NCBI RefSeq assembly: GCF_007558725.1
Contig: NZ_VLPL01000009.1
Location: forward strand, 62,001 to 126,000
Length of the DNA stretch: 64,000 nt
Source of the DNA: Fluviicola chungangensis
Lineage (GTDB): Bacteria > Bacteroidota > Bacteroidia > Flavobacteriales_D > Crocinitomicaceae
Reading direction: 5' to 3'
The notes beneath the pieces are model-generated. The model ran no database searches. It was not told the origin of the DNA and worked only from the letters and a program-made list of their open reading frames with translations. This document shows, one piece after another, positions 52,294 to 61,154 of the stretch. Within the stretch, counting starts at the first letter, position 1, and each line of letters begins with the position of its first letter. The position numbers were made by a program, and so were the translations under genes.

Positions 52294-53436
52294 TTAATCA
52301 GCCAAAATATTTCTTGAAATAACGATTTTCTGTACTTCAGAAGTTCCTTCGTAAATCTGTGTAATCTTCGCATCGCGCATCAAACGCTCTACATGGTACT
52401 CTTTTACGTATCCGTAACCTCCGTGGATTTGAACAGCTTCAACTGTTTGTTCCATGGCTACTTTTGAAGCATACAACTTCGCCATAGCGGAAGACTGGTC
52501 AAAATTTCTGCCTGCATCCTTATCGGCAGCAGCACGGTAAACCAATAAACGGGCAGCTTCGATTTCAGTCGCCATATCTGCAATCTTAAATGCAATTGCC
52601 TGGTGCTTGTAAATCTCTTTTCCAAATGCTTTACGCTCCTTTGAATAAGCAGCAGCCAACTCGAAAGCTCCTGCAGCAATTCCCAATGCCTGAGCAGCGA
52701 TCCCGATACGTCCTCCGGAAAGGGTTTTCATTGCAAATTTGAAACCAAATCCATCTTCACCGATACGGTTCGCTTTCGGAACTTTTACATCGTTGAACAT
52801 CAGGGTATGGGTATCACTTCCGCGAATTCCCAATTTATCTTCTTTGGCTCCAACAATGAAACCTTCCATTCCTCTTTCAATAATCAATGCATTGATTCCT
52901 CTGTGTCCCAATTCAGGATTCGTTTGAGCAATCACAATATAAGTAGAAGCAGTCGAACCGTTTGTGATCCAGTTCTTTGTTCCGTTTACCAAGTAATAAT
53001 CCCCCATATCAACAGCGGTTGTACGCTGAGAAGTTGCATCAGATCCTGCTTCCGGCTCCGATAAACAAAACGCCCCGATTTTTTCTCCTTTTGCAAGTGG
53101 AACAAGGAATTTTTCCTTTTGCTCTTCGTTACCGAACTTTTCCAATCCCCAACAAACCAGGGAATTGTTCACTGACATACAAACTGAAGTTGAAGCATCT
53201 ACCTTGGAGATTTCTTCCATTGCAAGTACATAGGACATCGTGTCCATACCCCCACCTCCGTATTTCGGGTCAACCATCATTCCTAAGAATCCAAGTTCAC
53301 CCAGTTGTTTCATTTCTTCAACAGGAAATTTTTGATCTCTATCCCGATCTATTACCCCAGGTTTTAAAACGTTTTGAGCGAAATCACGCGCAGCTTCTTT
53401 TACTGCTTTTTGTTCTTCTGTCAATTCGAAATTCAT
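52294..53436 (-). CDS. Acyl-CoA dehydrogenase
   Basis: This FAD enzyme makes the first double bond in fatty acid or branched-chain acyl-CoA breakdown and passes electrons to ETF. The 380-residue protein shows LGFLGMMVDPKYGGGGMD, SVNNSLVCWGLEKFGNEEQK, CLSEPEAGSDATSQRT (FAD-binding), WITNGSTAS, GFKFAMKTLSGGRIGIAAQA and the C-terminal IYEGTSEVQKIVISRNIL. This set is closest to short-chain/butyryl-CoA dehydrogenases. Chain-length specificity is inferred from overall similarity only. It is monocistronic, convergent with murF and divergent from anmK. Confidence 0.93.
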   Translation of the reverse strand: MNFELTEEQKAVKEAARDFAQNVLKPGVIDRDRDQKFPVEEMKQLGELGFLGMMVDPKYGGGGMDTMSYVLAMEEISKVDASTSVCMSVNNSLVCWGLEKFGNEEQKEKFLVPLAKGEKIGAFCLSEPEAGSDATSQRTTAVDMGDYYLVNGTKNWITNGSTASTYIVIAQTNPELGHRGINALIIERGMEGFIVGAKEDKLGIRGSDTHTLMFNDVKVPKANRIGEDGFGFKFAMKTLSGGRIGIAAQALGIAAGAFELAAAYSKERKAFGKEIYKHQAIAFKIADMATEIEAARLLVYRAAADKDAGRNFDQSSAMAKLYASKVAMEQTVEAVQIHGGYGYVKEYHVERLMRDAKITQIYEGTSEVQKIVISRNILAD

Positions 53437-53454
53437 CTGTATCGCAGTTTATTT

Positions 53455-53462
53455 TATATTTG
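53455..53462 (+). promoter_or_regulatory. -7 element for anmK
   Basis: TATATTTG matches TAnnTTTG; transcription would start about 38 nt before the anmK ATG. The -33 region has no TTG at the expected distance. Confidence 0.45.
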
Positions 53463-53471
53463 TTCAGGAGA

Positions 53472-53479
53472 CAAATGTA
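53472..53479 (-). promoter_or_regulatory. -7 element for the acyl-CoA dehydrogenase gene
   Basis: The minus strand reads TACATTTG, matching TAnnTTTG and placing the start about 30 nt before the ATG. No -33 TTTG is evident. It overlaps the transcribed leader of anmK, so the divergent pair shares control sequence. Confidence 0.45.
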
Positions 53480-53506
53480 CCTATAAAAACTTAATTTTCG
53501 TCTTTT

Positions 53507-54577
53507 ATGAATTCATTCAAAATAATCGGCTTAATGTCAGGCACTTCACTCGATGGAGTCGATGTAACTTATGCAACATATACGAAGGTTTCTGATAAGA
53601 ATTGGGAGTTTAAAATTCACGCGTCTCACACCTTTCAATTCCCTGAAATCCTGCTATCCAGCCTGCATGAAGCAAGCAAATTAACGGGATCTCAACTGAT
53701 GACACTGGACCACGATCTGGGCATTTTCCTGGCCTCATGCATCAATCAATTTATCGAAGCAAACGGAATTTCAAGACAAGAGGTGGAAGCCATCGCATCT
53801 CATGGTCAAACTGTTTTTCACCAACCATCCCGAGGGTTTACAACACAAATCGGGAATCCAGCCGTCATTGCCGTAAAAACAGGTATCAGAACCATCGGCG
53901 ATTTCAGAACAAAAGATGTCTTGTACGGAGGCCAGGGAGCACCACTGGTACCAATTGGTGATCAATACTTGTTCGGATCAAAAGCGGACGGATTTATCAA
54001 TATCGGTGGTTTTGCAAATATCAGTTTCGAAGAGAACGGAGTTGTACAGGCTTATGATATTTGTCCGGCCAACCTTCCCATGAACAAACTAGCCCGGTCC
54101 AAGCAGTTGGAATACGATAAAAACGGGGATCTGGCCCGGGAAGGCGAATTGAACTATTTCCTGCTGGATTTGCTGAACAGCCTCGAATATTACAAAGAAG
54201 AAGGACCGAAATCATTGGGAACGGAATGGCTCGAACAACACTTCTACCCGCTTCTTAAATTTGACAAAGACATTGAAAACAACCTGGCAACAGTTGTAGA
54301 ACATATCGCCATTCAAATCGGTGAGATCTGTACCAAAAAAGATTTGAAACGCGTGATGATAACAGGCGGAGGTGCAAAAAACACCTTTTTGATCGAACGA
54401 CTGAAGCGCTATTATACCGGGGAAATCATTTCAGTTGACGGTGAACTGATTGATTACAAGGAAGCTTTGATTTTCGGATTATTGGGAGCATTGAACCTAA
54501 ACAATGAACCAAATTGCATTTCGAGTGTCACGGGCGCATCAAAAAACGTGATTGGTGGAGTTCATCATTTACCATAG
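53507..54577 (+). CDS. anmK: Anhydro-N-acetylmuramic acid kinase
   Basis: AnmK hydrates and phosphorylates 1,6-anhydro-N-acetylmuramic acid from cell-wall turnover, giving MurNAc-6-phosphate. The 356-residue protein has the ATPase/sugar-kinase fold with GLMSGTSLDGVDVTYATY at the N-terminus, the catalytic segment ASHGQTVFHQP, RTIGDFRTKDVLYGGQGAPLVP, GFANISFEENG and MITGGGAKNTFLIERLKRY. The length is normal. Together with murF nearby this suggests an active recycling route. It is divergent from the acyl-CoA dehydrogenase gene and monocistronic. Confidence 0.95.
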   Translation: MNSFKIIGLMSGTSLDGVDVTYATYTKVSDKNWEFKIHASHTFQFPEILLSSLHEASKLTGSQLMTLDHDLGIFLASCINQFIEANGISRQEVEAIASHGQTVFHQPSRGFTTQIGNPAVIAVKTGIRTIGDFRTKDVLYGGQGAPLVPIGDQYLFGSKADGFINIGGFANISFEENGVVQAYDICPANLPMNKLARSKQLEYDKNGDLAREGELNYFLLDLLNSLEYYKEEGPKSLGTEWLEQHFYPLLKFDKDIENNLATVVEHIAIQIGEICTKKDLKRVMITGGGAKNTFLIERLKRYYTGEIISVDGELIDYKEALIFGLLGALNLNNEPNCISSVTGASKNVIGGVHHLP

Positions 54578-54627
54578 GAATCCTATCACCTGTAAAGTTT
54601 ACCGGAGAATTCACTGATTTCTCAAGG

Positions 54628-54654
54628 TTGAAAGAGCAATAATTCCTACTTTTG
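54628..54654 (+). promoter_or_regulatory. Promoter for the amino-acid dehydrogenase gene
   Basis: TTG at 54628-54630 and TACTTTTG at 54647-54654 fit the Bacteroidota promoter with a 16-bp spacer, slightly shorter than usual. The transcript would start near 54661, about 30 nt before the ATG. Confidence 0.6.
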
Positions 54655-54691
54655 CGTCTCAATATTTGAAAGATCCAACGAATAAGTTAAC

Positions 54692-55921
54692 ATGAAAGAT
54701 TTACTTCACAAGTTTGAAAATAAGCGCCCGGAAATCGTTTTCGAGTGGAAAGATGCTGAAACTGAAGCAGAAGGATGGGTAGTGATCAATTCTTTGCGTG
54801 GCGGAGCTGCCGGAGGTGGTACCCGAATGCGCGTAGGTTTGGACAAACGTGAAGTGGAAAGCCTTGCAAAAACCATGGAAGTAAAATTTACGGTTGCAGG
54901 CCCTCCCATTGGCGGAGCAAAATCCGGAATTAACTTCGACCCGAAAGATCCGCGGAAAGAAGGCGTTCTGAGACGTTGGTATGCTGCCGTGACACCGCTT
55001 TTGAAGCATTATTACGGAACAGGCGGCGATTTGAACGTAGACGAAATCCATGAAGTAATACCGATTACCGAAGATTGTGGAATCTGGCACCCGCAGGAAG
55101 GTGTTTTCAACGGACACTTCCAACCGCGGGAAGCTCAGAAAATCAATCGCATCGGTCAATTGAGACAAGGAGTTCTGAAAGTAATTGAAGACAAACAATA
55201 TAGCCCAAGTGTAGAAAAGAAATTTGTAGTCGCAGATATGATTACCGGATACGGTGTAGCTCAATCGGTAGCTCATTATTACAACATTTGGGGAGGCGAC
55301 CTGAAGGACAAAAAAGTCATTGTTCAGGGCTGGGGAAATGTAGCTTCGGCAGGAGCTTATTACCTGGCACAATCAGGGGCCAAAATCGTTGGGATCATTG
55401 ACCGTGTCGGTGGTTTGATCAATGAAAACGGATTTTCATTTGAAGAAATCAAACAGTTATTCCTGACAAAAAACGGAAACGAGATCATTCATCCGGACTT
55501 GAAATCTTTCGATGAGATTAACGGAAAAATCTGGGATGTTCAGGCGGATGTATTTATTCCGTGCGCTGCTTCCCGTTTGATTACGCAGGAGCAAGTTGAA
55601 CGCATGATCAAAGCAGGAGTCCAGGTAATTGCTGCCGGGGCAAACGTTCCGTTTGCAGATAAAGAAATTTTCTTCGGCCCCATTGCTGATTATGCTGACA
55701 ACCACATTTCAGTGATTCCTGATTTCATTTCAAACTGCGGAATGGCACGTGTATTTGCCTATTTGATGAGCAATGACCTGAAAGAGCTGACTGACAAAGG
55801 AATTTTCGAAGATACGAGCAAGATCATCGGAGATGCATTGAGAAAAGCACACGCGTCAAATCCATCCAAAACCGGAATTGCTAAAGCTGCATTTGAAATC
55901 GCACTGAACCAACTGGTATAG
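54692..55921 (+). CDS. Glu/Leu/Phe/Val-family amino-acid dehydrogenase
   Basis: These enzymes reversibly deaminate an amino acid with NAD(P)+. The 409-residue product has the substrate site GPPIGGAKSGINFDPKDP (catalytic Lys in GGAKSG), GTGGDLNVDEIHEVIP, the nucleotide loop VQGWGNVASAGAYYLA and AGANVPFADKEIFFGPIADYA. The GGAKSG lysine and DxN pattern are common to glutamate, leucine and valine dehydrogenases; the sequence does not settle which substrate is used. It is monocistronic, with its own promoter upstream and an inverted repeat downstream. Confidence 0.88.
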   Translation: MKDLLHKFENKRPEIVFEWKDAETEAEGWVVINSLRGGAAGGGTRMRVGLDKREVESLAKTMEVKFTVAGPPIGGAKSGINFDPKDPRKEGVLRRWYAAVTPLLKHYYGTGGDLNVDEIHEVIPITEDCGIWHPQEGVFNGHFQPREAQKINRIGQLRQGVLKVIEDKQYSPSVEKKFVVADMITGYGVAQSVAHYYNIWGGDLKDKKVIVQGWGNVASAGAYYLAQSGAKIVGIIDRVGGLINENGFSFEEIKQLFLTKNGNEIIHPDLKSFDEINGKIWDVQADVFIPCAASRLITQEQVERMIKAGVQVIAAGANVPFADKEIFFGPIADYADNHISVIPDFISNCGMARVFAYLMSNDLKELTDKGIFEDTSKIIGDALRKAHASNPSKTGIAKAAFEIALNQLV

Positions 55922-55934
55922 TTCATTTGTTCCA

Positions 55935-56012
55935 AAAGTTCAACAAGTTTAAAAATTGAACTCTGCGCCGATGCTAAAGCTTTAGCGCAAGCATTTTGAA
56001 CCGTTGAACTTT
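55935..56012. repeat. GTTCAAAAGG-type inverted repeat
   Basis: AAAGTTCAAC and GTTGAACTTT are perfect outer arms. Inside is a second palindrome GCTAAAGCTTTAGC. The same vocabulary appears at 3945-4005, and a GCTAAAGC core also lies inside the repeat at 8951. It may terminate the dehydrogenase transcript. Confidence 0.6.
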
Positions 56013-56023
56013 CAAAAAAGATC

Positions 56024-57202
56024 ATGGCAAACAGGAAAACAGACAGCAGAATATTCAAAAAATTCTTTGAAAGCGAAAAATCGAGCGGTTTAACGCTGAT
56101 TGCTTTTACCATTTTATCTCTTATTCTGGCAAATTCGTCATTCAAAGACTCTTATATTGAACTTTGGGAACATACGATTGCCGGTTTAAAAATCGAACAT
56201 TGGGTAAACGACGGATTGATGGCCGTTTTTTTTCTCCTGGTCGGGCTGGAGCTGAAACACGAATTTATGGACGGAGAACTTTCTTCGCTAAAAAAAGCTA
56301 CGCTTCCTATGTTCAGTGCACTTGGCGGAATGCTTGTTCCTGCCGGGATCTTCGCTTTTATCAATCTCGGTTCACCAACTGCTTCGGGATTCGGAATTCC
56401 CATGGCCACAGATATTGCATTTGCCCTGGGAGCATTGTCACTTTTGGGAGACCGGGTACCGCTTTCTATTAAAGTATTCCTGACAGCCCTGGCAGTAATT
56501 GATGATTTGGGAGCGATTGTGGTTATTGGTGTTTTCTACACAAAAACCATCTTCTGGCTGAATTTTGCTATCGCAGTAGGAATTTTCATCGGACTGCTGG
56601 TCTTGAACAAATTGAAAGTACGTTCGCTCTGGATCTATCTTCCTCTCGGAATCGCCATGTGGTATTTCATGCTCCACTCCGGGATTCACGCAACTATTTC
56701 AGGTGTATTACTGGCATTAGCGATCCCTGCTTCCAAAAAGAACGGCGCCAAATCTCCGGCCAATCGTTTACAGGAAAAACTGAATTACCCGGTTCCATTT
56801 ATCATACTTCCGTTGTTTGCATTGGTAAATACCGCAATTGAAATCGGACCTGCTTGGCAGACAGCTTTGTTTGAACGCGCCAGCCTGGGGATTATATTCG
56901 GTTTAGTCATTGGGAAGCCGGTCGGAATCTTTCTGTTCACCTGGATCTCTATCCGTTTCAAACTGGCCGACAAGCCTAAAGGAACGACCTGGGGACAGTT
57001 ATTTGGAGTTGGGATTCTGGGAGGAATTGGCTTCACCATGTCGATCTTTGTAACCATTCTTGCTTTCACAGATAAAGAAATCATTAACAACTCCAAATTT
57101 GCTATTCTTGTTTCCTCCTTATTGGCAGGATTGTTTGGGATTATCTGGCTGAAATGGAGTTTCAAAAAGGCTGCCAAACGCACCAATCTAAAAAAGAAGT
57201 AA
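56024..57202 (+). CDS. nhaA: Na+/H+ antiporter NhaA
   Basis: NhaA exchanges sodium for protons across the inner membrane for salt and alkali tolerance. The 392-residue protein has about 12 transmembrane helices. Key segments are GLELKHEFMDGEL, GFGIPMATDIAFALGALSLLG and ALAVIDDLGAIVVIGVFY with the paired aspartates of the ion site. The C-terminal GQLFGVGILGGIGFTMSIFV has the discontinuous-helix Gly-rich signature. The C-terminal tail is basic. It is followed by a 150-bp gap before exbB and is probably independent. Confidence 0.95.
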   Translation: MANRKTDSRIFKKFFESEKSSGLTLIAFTILSLILANSSFKDSYIELWEHTIAGLKIEHWVNDGLMAVFFLLVGLELKHEFMDGELSSLKKATLPMFSALGGMLVPAGIFAFINLGSPTASGFGIPMATDIAFALGALSLLGDRVPLSIKVFLTALAVIDDLGAIVVIGVFYTKTIFWLNFAIAVGIFIGLLVLNKLKVRSLWIYLPLGIAMWYFMLHSGIHATISGVLLALAIPASKKNGAKSPANRLQEKLNYPVPFIILPLFALVNTAIEIGPAWQTALFERASLGIIFGLVIGKPVGIFLFTWISIRFKLADKPKGTTWGQLFGVGILGGIGFTMSIFVTILAFTDKEIINNSKFAILVSSLLAGLFGIIWLKWSFKKAAKRTNLKKK

Positions 57203-57332
57203 GCCTGGACCGTAACCAAATCAGTCCTTGAAACTTATTGAATAGACACGCGAATCGCAAAATTCAATCCCTATAAACAAAATACTGTGAATATCTCTTT
57301 ACCTGAAGGGAAAATCATCTGTTATTGGGGCG

Positions 57333-57340
57333 TATTTTTG
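57333..57340 (+). promoter_or_regulatory. -7 element before exbB
   Basis: TATTTTTG matches TAnnTTTG and would start transcription near 57347, only about 5 nt before the first ATG (57352). If so, the second in-frame ATG at 57373 may be the real start. Confidence 0.4.
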
Positions 57341-57351
57341 GAAATTGATTC

Positions 57352-58110
57352 ATGTATTCATTTATAGACCAGATGAAAAAAGCAGCAGTATTTACCCTTT
57401 TATTTTTAGCAACCCCTTTGTTGAGCCTTGCACAAATTGTCAAAGACAGCGTGCCGGAAGCGGAGAAGGTAGCAAAAGCAGGTGAAAAGATCACGGCATT
57501 GGAATTCGTTATGAAAGGCGGTGTCTTCATCATTCCGATTATCATATTGCTGTTCTATACCCTGTATGTGGTGATTGAACGATACAGATACATCAAACGC
57601 ATGTCTGTATACAATTCCAATCTGTTGAATGACATCCGGATGAACCTTGAAAAAGGAAATATCCAGGATGCATTGAATACGGTACAACGCGACCAAAGTG
57701 CTTACGGATCAGTTGTTGCTGAAGGCATTCAAACCATCGGAAGACCTGTTTCCGAGATCGAATCCAACATGGAAAAGGTTGCCAATATCGAAATCGGGAA
57801 AATGGAAAAAGGGATGGGAATTTTGGGATTGATCGCAGGAATTGCTCCTACATTCGGGTTTATCGGTACTATTGCCGGGGTAATTAAGATCTTCTACAAC
57901 ATCTCGATTTCCGAAAATGTAAGTATCGGGAATATCTCCGGAGGTCTCTATGAAAAAATGATCAGTTCCGGTGCCGGATTGGTTGTGGGTATCATTGCTT
58001 ATTCAGCATATCACATTCTGAATGCGATGATTGATAACTACACCCTAAAAATCCAGTCAACGAACCTCGGATTTATTAATATCATTCAACGACCAGGAAA
58101 ATGGCAATAA
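57352..58110 (+). CDS. exbB: MotA/TolQ/ExbB proton channel protein
   Basis: ExbB is the proton-channel subunit that drives TonB. The 252-residue protein starts with a signal-like hydrophobic segment (residues 10-27, ending SLAQ) and a short periplasmic stretch. Then comes a first membrane helix (about 54-73), the cytoplasmic loop, and the channel helices GMGILGLIAGIAPTFGFIGTI and AGLVVGIIAYSAYHI. The start could also be the ATG at 57373 seven codons later. It is the first gene of a unit of six; the next gene begins inside its last 10 bp. Confidence 0.9.
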   Translation: MYSFIDQMKKAAVFTLLFLATPLLSLAQIVKDSVPEAEKVAKAGEKITALEFVMKGGVFIIPIIILLFYTLYVVIERYRYIKRMSVYNSNLLNDIRMNLEKGNIQDALNTVQRDQSAYGSVVAEGIQTIGRPVSEIESNMEKVANIEIGKMEKGMGILGLIAGIAPTFGFIGTIAGVIKIFYNISISENVSIGNISGGLYEKMISSGAGLVVGIIAYSAYHILNAMIDNYTLKIQSTNLGFINIIQRPGKWQ

Positions 58111-58496
58111 AACGCAAAAAACGCTTTCATGCGGGGGTCGAATCCTCCTCCATGAGCGACATCATGTTCTTCCTGCTTTTGTTCTTTTTGATCATCTCGA
58201 CTTTGGCCAATCCTAACGTGATTAAAGTCCCGCTTCCGGATGCGAAAGAAACAGACACCAAAGTCGGATCTCATCTGACTTTAACAGTAACGAGTGAAAA
58301 AAGATACTACCTGGATAAAGAAGAAGTCAGTCCCCAGGACCTGGAAGTCCGTTTACTGCAGGAAACAAAATTGCGAAAAGATGAAACCGTAGTGCTTCGT
58401 CCTGCGTATGACTTGGATGTCCAGGAATTGATCGATCTGTTACAACTCGGTTTGAAACATCAATTGAAGTTTGTGATTGCTACCAAGGCCGGATAA
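58101..58496 (+). CDS. exbD: ExbD/TolR-family biopolymer transport protein
   Basis: ExbD partners ExbB in the TonB motor. The 131-residue protein has one N-terminal membrane helix (SDIMFFLLLFFLIISTLAN) with the conserved Asp in MSDIMFFLL. A periplasmic domain follows, with KEEVSPQDLEVRLLQETKL and a final LIDLLQLGLKHQLKFVIAT. The start overlaps the exbB end by 10 bp. The usual size and the adjoining genes leave little doubt about the role. Confidence 0.92.
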   Translation: MAIKRKKRFHAGVESSSMSDIMFFLLLFFLIISTLANPNVIKVPLPDAKETDTKVGSHLTLTVTSEKRYYLDKEEVSPQDLEVRLLQETKLRKDETVVLRPAYDLDVQELIDLLQLGLKHQLKFVIATKAG

Positions 58497-58515
58497 TGAG
58501 CTAAAATCCAGAAAT

Positions 58516-59259
58516 ATGTCTATTCGTGTTGAAACAGAGCAAACCTACGGGATCAGGGACCGTAAAATAGCCGGGATAATTGCATTCACGGCTTTTGTGT
58601 TGTTAGCAGCTTTGCTTGGTTTTATCGGATACCGCATTTCAAACCAGTCTCTTCCCAAGCAAACGGCATCCGAAAAAATGACACTCATTCCACTGAATCC
58701 CCAAGTATTGGAGCAAATGCAAAAAAACGGGCGATCCGGCAGCCCTGCCAAAACAACGGAAGCAAAAACGACACCTGCACAAACAGAGCAACTTCTCGCG
58801 GCAGCACATAGTTCCGAACATGTAAAATCGGGGAATTCCAACATAACGAATACATCAGCCCCAAACAATAATCCTTCCGGAGCAAAATACCTGAGCGACA
58901 ATCCATTTACATCGGGAGGAATCAATGGCGGAAAATACCGTGAAAAGGATCCTATCGGGATGCACGATGATCAAATCGATGATCCGAAACCTGTGAACAA
59001 CCTCCGTCAGCTGATTTCATTGCCCAATACAAGTGCTATTGTTTCTGATGAGAATTGTAGAATTCTCTTATCCGTTCTGGTAGATCCGGACGGAAATATT
59101 ATAGGCAATCCAACCCTGGTAAAAAGCGCTTCAACAACAACAGACATGAGTTTGATCAAGGAAGTTATTTCCGTGGTAAAAAATCAGGCAAAATACAACA
59201 AAGTAAAAACAACAACGAATATGAAATTGGCACTGAGCATTCGTATTACCGCAAGTTAG
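58516..59259 (+). CDS. TonB-like protein, first of two paralogues
   Basis: I take the ATG at 58516; a TTG 13 codons earlier overlaps exbD and is less likely. The 247-residue protein has one membrane helix (about 14-36), then a low-complexity Thr/Ser/Asn/Gln-rich periplasmic spacer containing EHVKSGNSNITNTSAPNNNP. A C-terminal TonB-type domain of about 95 residues follows, with DGNIIGNPTLVKSASTT and a closing KLALSIRITAS. It resembles the next gene closely, which suggests duplication. It should span the periplasm and contact outer-membrane receptors or assist the main TonB. Confidence 0.75.
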   Translation: MSIRVETEQTYGIRDRKIAGIIAFTAFVLLAALLGFIGYRISNQSLPKQTASEKMTLIPLNPQVLEQMQKNGRSGSPAKTTEAKTTPAQTEQLLAAAHSSEHVKSGNSNITNTSAPNNNPSGAKYLSDNPFTSGGINGGKYREKDPIGMHDDQIDDPKPVNNLRQLISLPNTSAIVSDENCRILLSVLVDPDGNIIGNPTLVKSASTTTDMSLIKEVISVVKNQAKYNKVKTTTNMKLALSIRITAS

Positions 59260-59352
59260 TTTTGCTAAAAGTCATTAAAAAAATGAACGATTCGGGAATT
59301 GAATGGTAAATTAGAATAGATCATTTTCCGGAAAAACACTAAATGAAGAATT

Positions 59353-60123
59353 ATGGAAGAATTTGCATTTGAAACAGTAAAAGCCGAAGAGATCAAGGAT
59401 CGCAAGGTTGCAGGGATCATTGCAATATCTGCATTTGCACTTTTATTGGCGATTCTTCATTTTCTCGGATACCGCATCCCAACTCCTCCTCTCCCGGAGC
59501 AGTTGTTGTACCAGAATATGGAAATGGAGTTGATTCCAATGGAATTACAGGAATTGCCTACCGGGACCGGTGGTGGTGGCTCCGGAACACCGGCAAAAGT
59601 GGAGCAGACAGATAAAACGCCTCCACAGATGGAACAAGTTCTGACACAGAACAGCAGCAATACACATGTAAAATCAGGAAATTCCAACATCACTAACACC
59701 AACACTCCGAACAACAATCCTCCAAGTGGACAGAATGTCAGCAACAACCCCTTCGGATCAGGCGGCAGCGGTGGCGGGAACGGAAGTGGAAACGGTCACG
59801 GAATCGGGAATGACAACGGAAACGGGGAAGGACCCGGAAGCGGGCCCGGAAGTGGTGGAGACCCTGAGCGTTATTGGGTGGAAAAACCCAATACCAATAG
59901 CATACGATCGGATGAAAGCTGTGTCATTGTTTTATCTATTTTGGTCGATCCAAACGGAAATATTATCGGGAAACCAACTTTCGTAAAGAACGGATCCAAT
60001 ACGAATGATATGACGGTGATCAACCAGGTGATTAATGTGGTAAAGAACCAGGGACGGTTCAACAAAGTGAATACTTCCAGAAACATGAAAGTTCCTGTTG
60101 TCATCCGGATTAGTGCAAATTAG
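59353..60123 (+). CDS. TonB-like protein, second paralogue with Gly-rich spacer
   Basis: This 256-residue protein repeats the layout of its upstream paralogue. The membrane helix reads GIIAISAFALLLAILHFLGY. The spacer begins with THVKSGNSNITNTNTPNNNP but then differs through a glycine-rich stretch (GGSGGGNGSGNGHGIG). The TonB-like C-terminal domain ends VNTSRNMKVPVVIRISAN. Shared phrases such as HVKSGNSNITNT and NIIG-PT-VK make a tandem duplication likely. Spacer divergence suggests relaxed length constraint or different partners. It is placed 93 bp after the first copy and 76 bp before tonB. Confidence 0.75.
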   Translation: MEEFAFETVKAEEIKDRKVAGIIAISAFALLLAILHFLGYRIPTPPLPEQLLYQNMEMELIPMELQELPTGTGGGGSGTPAKVEQTDKTPPQMEQVLTQNSSNTHVKSGNSNITNTNTPNNNPPSGQNVSNNPFGSGGSGGGNGSGNGHGIGNDNGNGEGPGSGPGSGGDPERYWVEKPNTNSIRSDESCVIVLSILVDPNGNIIGKPTFVKNGSNTNDMTVINQVINVVKNQGRFNKVNTSRNMKVPVVIRISAN

Positions 60124-60199
60124 TTTTCGTTAAAGTCGTTTAAAAAAATAATTTCTTCATTTTTTACTTGTAGATTTAAACTGGTTTACACAGAGGTTT

Positions 60200-61150
60200 A
60201 TGTTATTCGTATATATTCTATTTATACTCATTATTATTTTTTCACTCTATCAGTATGTAGACAATAGTGAATGGGAAGAATTTCATGCGAAAAATTTCAA
60301 AACAATTTTCGAACACCGCAATAAACGCTATGGCGCTTACCAGGCAAGAACCCGCCAACCAGTAATTATGATGTATATTTTATTCGGAGCAATTGCCCTG
60401 GGCGCAGGATCTGTTTACACCAAAACCATCATTGACAACTACGAAGGTTTAAATGAAATGAATTTCAGTGATGTCTCGGACACAACCCAATTTTCGCTAA
60501 ACAACCAAAATGTGGAAGAAACTCCTCCGGCACAGTTTAATTACCAGGGCGAAAACGGAGACGGGCTTCCCCAAGCAAAAGAAGGCGGAGAAGTACGGGA
60601 AGATCGCCCGGAAACAACCGAAGCTTCTTCCAGGCAGCAACCGAAACCGGAACAAACAAAGCCCAAAACCCCGGAAGAATCCATTTATGATTTTGAAGCC
60701 AAACAATTCGAAATGACCGGTGGAGCTGCAGAGCGCGAAAGGATCAAAAATGAAATGGAAAAGCGCAAAAAAGAGCGGGAAGAAAAGGAAAAAAAAAGAC
60801 AGCAGCAAAAAACTGAAGGAGGCAACGGTGGAAATATCGGTTCGAATACCGGAGTGAAAGGCTCCACGATGATGAGCTATAATTTGAACGGCCGGAAAGC
60901 CTTTCAAAAAAACGATGATTACATCAAAATCCCTGGCTATATGTGCGGAAAGGGAATTTCGGAAACGATCGTGGTCAAGGTGAAGGTGAATTCAAACGGA
61001 GACGTTTATTGGGCGCAATCTCAGGCTCCCTCCACGGCAAACCAGTGTTGTGTAGAATTAGCGGAACGCTATGCCAAGAAATCGCGGTTTGAGTATTCCG
61101 AAAGACCTATTGAAGAAGGAACCATTACCTATACCTTCAAAGCACAATAA
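60200..61150 (+). CDS. tonB: Energy transducer TonB
   Basis: TonB carries energy from ExbB/ExbD to outer-membrane receptors. The 316-residue protein has a hydrophobic N-terminus and the motif EHRNKRYGAYQART before the second hydrophobic helix (about 53-71), a hallmark of Bacteroidota TonB. A long Glu/Lys/Gln-rich spacer follows, including a coiled-coil-like run at about 175-205 rich in EKEKKR. A C-terminal domain of about 90 residues (MSYNLNGRKAFQKNDDYIKI, final GTITYTFKAQ) closes it. The spacer is the most strongly charged in the cluster. The folC start is 4 bp after its stop. Confidence 0.85.
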   Translation: MLFVYILFILIIIFSLYQYVDNSEWEEFHAKNFKTIFEHRNKRYGAYQARTRQPVIMMYILFGAIALGAGSVYTKTIIDNYEGLNEMNFSDVSDTTQFSLNNQNVEETPPAQFNYQGENGDGLPQAKEGGEVREDRPETTEASSRQQPKPEQTKPKTPEESIYDFEAKQFEMTGGAAERERIKNEMEKRKKEREEKEKKRQQQKTEGGNGGNIGSNTGVKGSTMMSYNLNGRKAFQKNDDYIKIPGYMCGKGISETIVVKVKVNSNGDVYWAQSQAPSTANQCCVELAERYAKKSRFEYSERPIEEGTITYTFKAQ

Positions 61151-61154
61151 TTCC

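Noticed and set aside
57785-58110. The exbB product as a flagellar MotA subunit
   Set aside because: exbD overlaps and tonB-like genes follow; MotA/TolQ/ExbB share the fold, but the context fits the TonB system.
61071-61154. Longer folC reading frame starting inside tonB
   Set aside because: The extra residues are out-of-frame tonB sequence, and the conserved FolC start fits the ATG at 61155.
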